From Bombus terrestris (Eukaryota; Arthropoda; Insecta; Hymenoptera; Apidae): a stretch of DNA of 64,000 bases. The position numbers and the translations under genes are program-made. The notes below the pieces were generated by a model that had not been told where the DNA came from, did no database searches, and saw only the letters and a program-made list of their open reading frames with translations. Each line of letters opens with the position of its first letter. Position 1 is the stretch's first letter. This document shows positions 60,301-64,000 of this stretch, one piece after another. The stretch spans positions 1,674,001-1,738,000 of the forward strand of contig NC_063276.1 of assembly GCF_910591885.1 (NCBI RefSeq). The letters are read 5' to 3'.

Positions 60301-63300
60301 GCTTTTCCTATCGGTATAGGTGTCGGTATGAAATCAGGGAGCAACCGATATTCTCTGCGGCGTGCATCCTCAACGACGTCTACGGGGACCCATATCCGGC
60401 GACGTCGACTCTCCTTAACCACGAAACCACGGTACCATGGAGTGTACCTCTAAACCGCCAACCCGTAGTTTTGTTGATCACAGAATCAACACCTCCCTTC
60501 TACTACGACCACCCTCGTTGTCGGCGTCGTCGGATACTCACCCCCGTGTCAGCCCATCTGCGCGACGAACTGAAAATCCCGTCGCTCCACAGCGAAACCG
60601 TTTCCTCATTAATTCGTAAAATCATCGAACGACTCCTTCCGTGTCGATGGATCGATCGACGAGGGGAGTGCGCGCCCTGGGGTCGCGGAAGTCGTGTAAA
60701 ACGAATTATGTAATAATTCGGTGTAGCGGAGAAATGTTGCAAGCTTCTTGCAGACTTCTTTGATCGAGGAACTGTAGGCATCGGTTCGCGTAATTAGATT
60801 TCGAGGGACGCGTTCTTTGAAAATTAGCCGGAAGGAAAAGAGTCGCGATATCGAATCTATCAAGAATGAAGATGTTTTCGCTCGTACGCCACTTGCCTGT
60901 CGGAATTCCTTTATCGCGGAATACACGGGTACAGGCAGCTTCTTCCGCTGCCATTAATTCTCGCGTGGTTTTTTTACGAGTATGCTTATCGGAAAGGACA
61001 AAGACGAGCGTCAGACGAATCGGTAAGGGTTGTGACGGTTTAGCTGCGCGAGCGAACGGAAGGAAGGGAACGGTGGCAGCGTAAATGGGTGAGGCTCTTA
61101 ATTAAAATGTTTAACACAGCCGCGAGAGCACGACGTCGAAACGCGAAACTTAATTAAATTGGTTATGACAATAAAAATAGAGGCTACCCCGCGGAGTTGG
61201 AACGAAGCCGAAGCGGAGAAAGAACGCAAGAAAGAATAAAGCGAATGCGAACGAGCAAAAGCGAGTAAGACAGCGGGAGGGGCAGTGGCGGTAGAACAGG
61301 TTGACGTGGAAAAGGAAAACGAGAAAGAGCCTGGGAAAGGGTGGAAGACGCGCGGAAAAAGCAGCGGAGGGAGAGAAAGAGATCGAGAACAAAGAGGAAA
61401 TGTGAACAGCGTCGACGAGTCCGGCCGCACACGGTTACATACTCTCGCGTCCGTTGGGTACATGCAATCAGCGAGGCGTACGTATATACACGATGCACGC
61501 GTTTAATTTGACCAGCACGCGTCTCCGTGAGGATTTTTCGGTTCGACGACACAGGGAGACTCGAGGAACACCTCGGCAGTCAAAATGAGAGAGAAAAAGG
61601 GGAGAGAGAGAGAGAGAGTTGGAGCCGGAGTTAAATATCGGCTGGGGGGGGGGGTGACAGAAGGGGGTCCCGGAGTGTCATTCCAGTTTTCCTCGGTCTG
61701 GCTCTCCGGCTAAAGGACGAAGAGAACAAGCCAGAGAGAAAAGCAGAGAGAGGCCAACGGTGGCGCAGGATTTGCGAGACGTCACTGCGAAAATACGCGC
61801 AATTGAACTTTTCAACCCCGTCGGCCTTCCCTCGGCTACCGATTCCCTTCTCTTCCCGTCCGCTTCCATTTACTCTGTCGCCGTCGGATTCTCGGCCCGG
61901 CTTGTCGCTTTCCTCTCCGTCTCTCCTTTTGTTCCTCTTTTTTCCGCTCGATCTATGTCTTGTTCCTTCTGTCACGCTCCCGTGCTCTCTCCTACTCTCT
62001 TCCCTTCTCTCTCTTACGCTCTCTTTGTCATTGGTTTCTCTGTTGCTCGCTTCTCTCCCTTTCTATCTCGCTCTCTCACTCTCTCTCTTTTTGCCTCCTC
62101 TGCCGCCTCCGGCTCGTGGGCCCTTCGCTCTTTTGTCACGCCACCCTTGTTCGCGCTGTCCCACTCTATTTGCCACCCCCCGTCGTTCCATCATCCCTCA
62201 AAGCCGTACAGTCTAACCGGTGGCACACGAAGGGTCGCTTTTGCCGGTGTTCGTGAACGACACGAGGCTCCACGATGGTGATAGTGGTGTCGGTGGTACG
62301 GCGGTGGGCAAGCTCTCGTTGGATTTTTCTCCGTCCTTCTTTGCCTCGCCGTCTCTTTGTCCTCTGGCGGCGCGGAATCCCGGGGTGGGATTTGCAGGAG
62401 CCGGCAAATATGCGCCCGATAAAGACTACCCACACCGCGGTTCTACCAACCCTGCCAAGGGATTACCTGAAGCCTTCGCGGCGATCATCTCCTTCCGGCG
62501 AGGCTTTGCCGCGCCTCCCCGTCAACGGTTAATGCGTCATGCCTGTACCTTGCTAATCGACGATTCTACTCTCCAAGAGCCGACATACGCACTGTTTGCC
62601 AAAGCAACACCCCTTTCGTGTCGTTTTGCGGGCTTCGGATTACCGGAAATTAGGACTCGTGGGCGTGGAGCTCGAATGCCTGCGAGAGAAAGTTCAGGCG
62701 AGGTCATCGAGCTTCGCAGCTTTCGACGATTATAAGGATCTTTGATATTTGAAACGAAATGAAAGGGTAGCTTTAACGTCGAGGTCACGAGTGTGGACGG
62801 TATCGGGGAAAAATTGCGTTAGCTTACGCGTGCTAATGAACTAGCATCGCTCGATACACATACGTCTTTGTATCGGATTGAGTTTATGTAATTTGTCGGT
62901 TAATAGTTTAGAAATAGTAATCCTACGATTTACTAATAATTAGCGGAAGAGACGCGATTCTGATGTAATACATCAGGCGGTAGATCGACAAACGATGCGT
63001 GAAATGCGACAACTTCCTAGATGTTACATGTTCGTGCAATTTATCGTAGCATTGGAACGGTACTACGAGAAATATTTTAAGCAGCAGTATACGAGTCTAC
63101 GCTAAAAATTCTACGATTCCGATATATCATCCTACCGTCGTATTTCGATCGCTATTCAGCAACAAGTATTTACAAAATTCTTCGGCCAACCCAGCGATCT
63201 CATCTTCCCCTTCCGACGACCGCGTCCAAAAAAAACTGCTTAAACTTTTCAGAAATATTCTTTCACGAAGTTATCGCGAAATTCCGCGTGTCCCAAATAT

Positions 63301-64000
63301 AAAACTGCGGAATTCCCTCGAAAAGAGCCCCCGACACCTATCGATCGTGGTCGTCTATCTGGAATCGATTCTCGGTACGTATCGTTGACGATTCGAGAGG
63401 CGAATGGCTGGGGACCGATTCGGAATCGAAACGCGGCCGTGCAACTCGCGACGTATTATGGACGAAAGGAGTGAGAGCAATCTTCGTCGATAGCGTCTTT
63501 CCTTGCACAATAAAAAGATCGATATCTCGTGGCGTGTTTCGCTCGACGCGACCGCCAAGATTCTTTATCCGACATCTGTGTCAAGGAAAAATTCTTCCGA
63601 TCCTTGCCGTGATCCCGTCGTTCTCGGCTTCTTTCGTAATCCTTTCGTCGGTTGCCCGTCGAACCGGCGTCCTCTTCCCTTTTCCTCGTCTCGCTTTCGC
63701 CCCTTTTTCCTTTCGGGGTAGTCGCGCGTGGCTATGGAAAACGCCGCGGGAAAGTAAAATGCCCGTCGTTACCCGAAGACCCGCGTCAATGACGTTCCAC
63801 CGAGGGATTCCGTTGCTCGAGGATTCGACGAAGATTGACCGAGATTAACGGGGACCTGACGAACCAATCTTTCAACGAGGCGTACCGAAGATATCGCGAT
63901 GAGAGGGATGCTCGCTGGAGATGTCGGTTTCGAACGACCGGGAGATTCGTTGGGTAGATTTTGGTCGATGCGGAATTTCAGAAATTCGCTCGTATATTTT
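60301..64000. other. GC-rich noncoding block to window end
   Basis: A purine-rich tract (61190-61420) is followed by (GA)n at 61602-61618 and an 11-base G run at 61644-61654. Then comes a pyrimidine-rich tract (61830-62130). Frames up to 173 codons are composition-driven. The DNA from 62700 to 63350 is AT-richer and featureless to me; the last 650 bases are CpG-rich without a supported exon. Confidence 0.45.

Overview
The window looks like eukaryotic nuclear DNA from an insect, most likely a hymenopteran and perhaps a bee. This is inferred from the two recognisable genes, their short introns (72 to 342 bases), the abundance of CpG in the GC-rich parts, and the alternation of AT-rich blocks with GC/CpG-rich blocks over a few kilobases. 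I could not test the species. No bacterial operons, phage genes, CRISPR arrays, tRNAs or rRNAs were seen.

Only the first 3 kb carries genes I can support. Positions 13-345 hold the last two exons of FEN1 (flap endonuclease 1, plus strand, 5' part outside the window). Positions 840-3021 hold a complete six-exon minus-strand gene whose joined exons give a 500-residue protein of the reticulon-4-interacting protein 1 (RTN4IP1) type, a zinc-free medium-chain reductase. The two genes converge and their 3' ends lie a few hundred bases apart. The third RTN4IP1 intron contains a 262-bp element with terminal inverted repeats, best read as a pogo-like MITE.

From about 3.05 kb to 64 kb I see no convincing protein-coding exon. 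GC-rich stretches contain long open frames, up to 344 codons, but these follow base composition: strongly purine- or pyrimidine-biased tracts, microsatellites and low stop-codon density. This part reads as a large intergenic region or a very long intron, possibly rich in regulatory DNA. Its blocks alternate: AT-rich (3.0-5.6, 9.8-12.0, 15.3-21.0, 24.8-26.2, 27.5-29.0, 37.5-39.8, 46.7-51.8, 54.1-55.8, 57.0-60.3 kb) and GC/CpG-rich (5.6-9.8, 12.0-15.3, 23.6-24.8, 26.2-27.5, 29.0-30.7, 31.7-33.4, 34.7-35.4, 36.6-37.5, 40.0-46.7, 51.8-54.1, 55.8-57.0, 60.3-62.7 kb).

The best unexplained signal is a two-block module, near-identical at 22602-22700 and 23920-24030. It consists of a 35/36-bp block with 32 matching columns and an identical 16-bp block with a following ATGATG at the same spacing; the DNA between and around the blocks is diverged. 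It may be a duplicated regulatory element. Other items worth a look are hairpin or junction-like folds at 3458-3479, 35869-35946, 45242-45301 and 46555-46630, imperfect tandem repeats at 23189-23440 and 33878-34110, a cryptically repetitive stretch at 51050-51415, and domains of strong purine/pyrimidine strand asymmetry.
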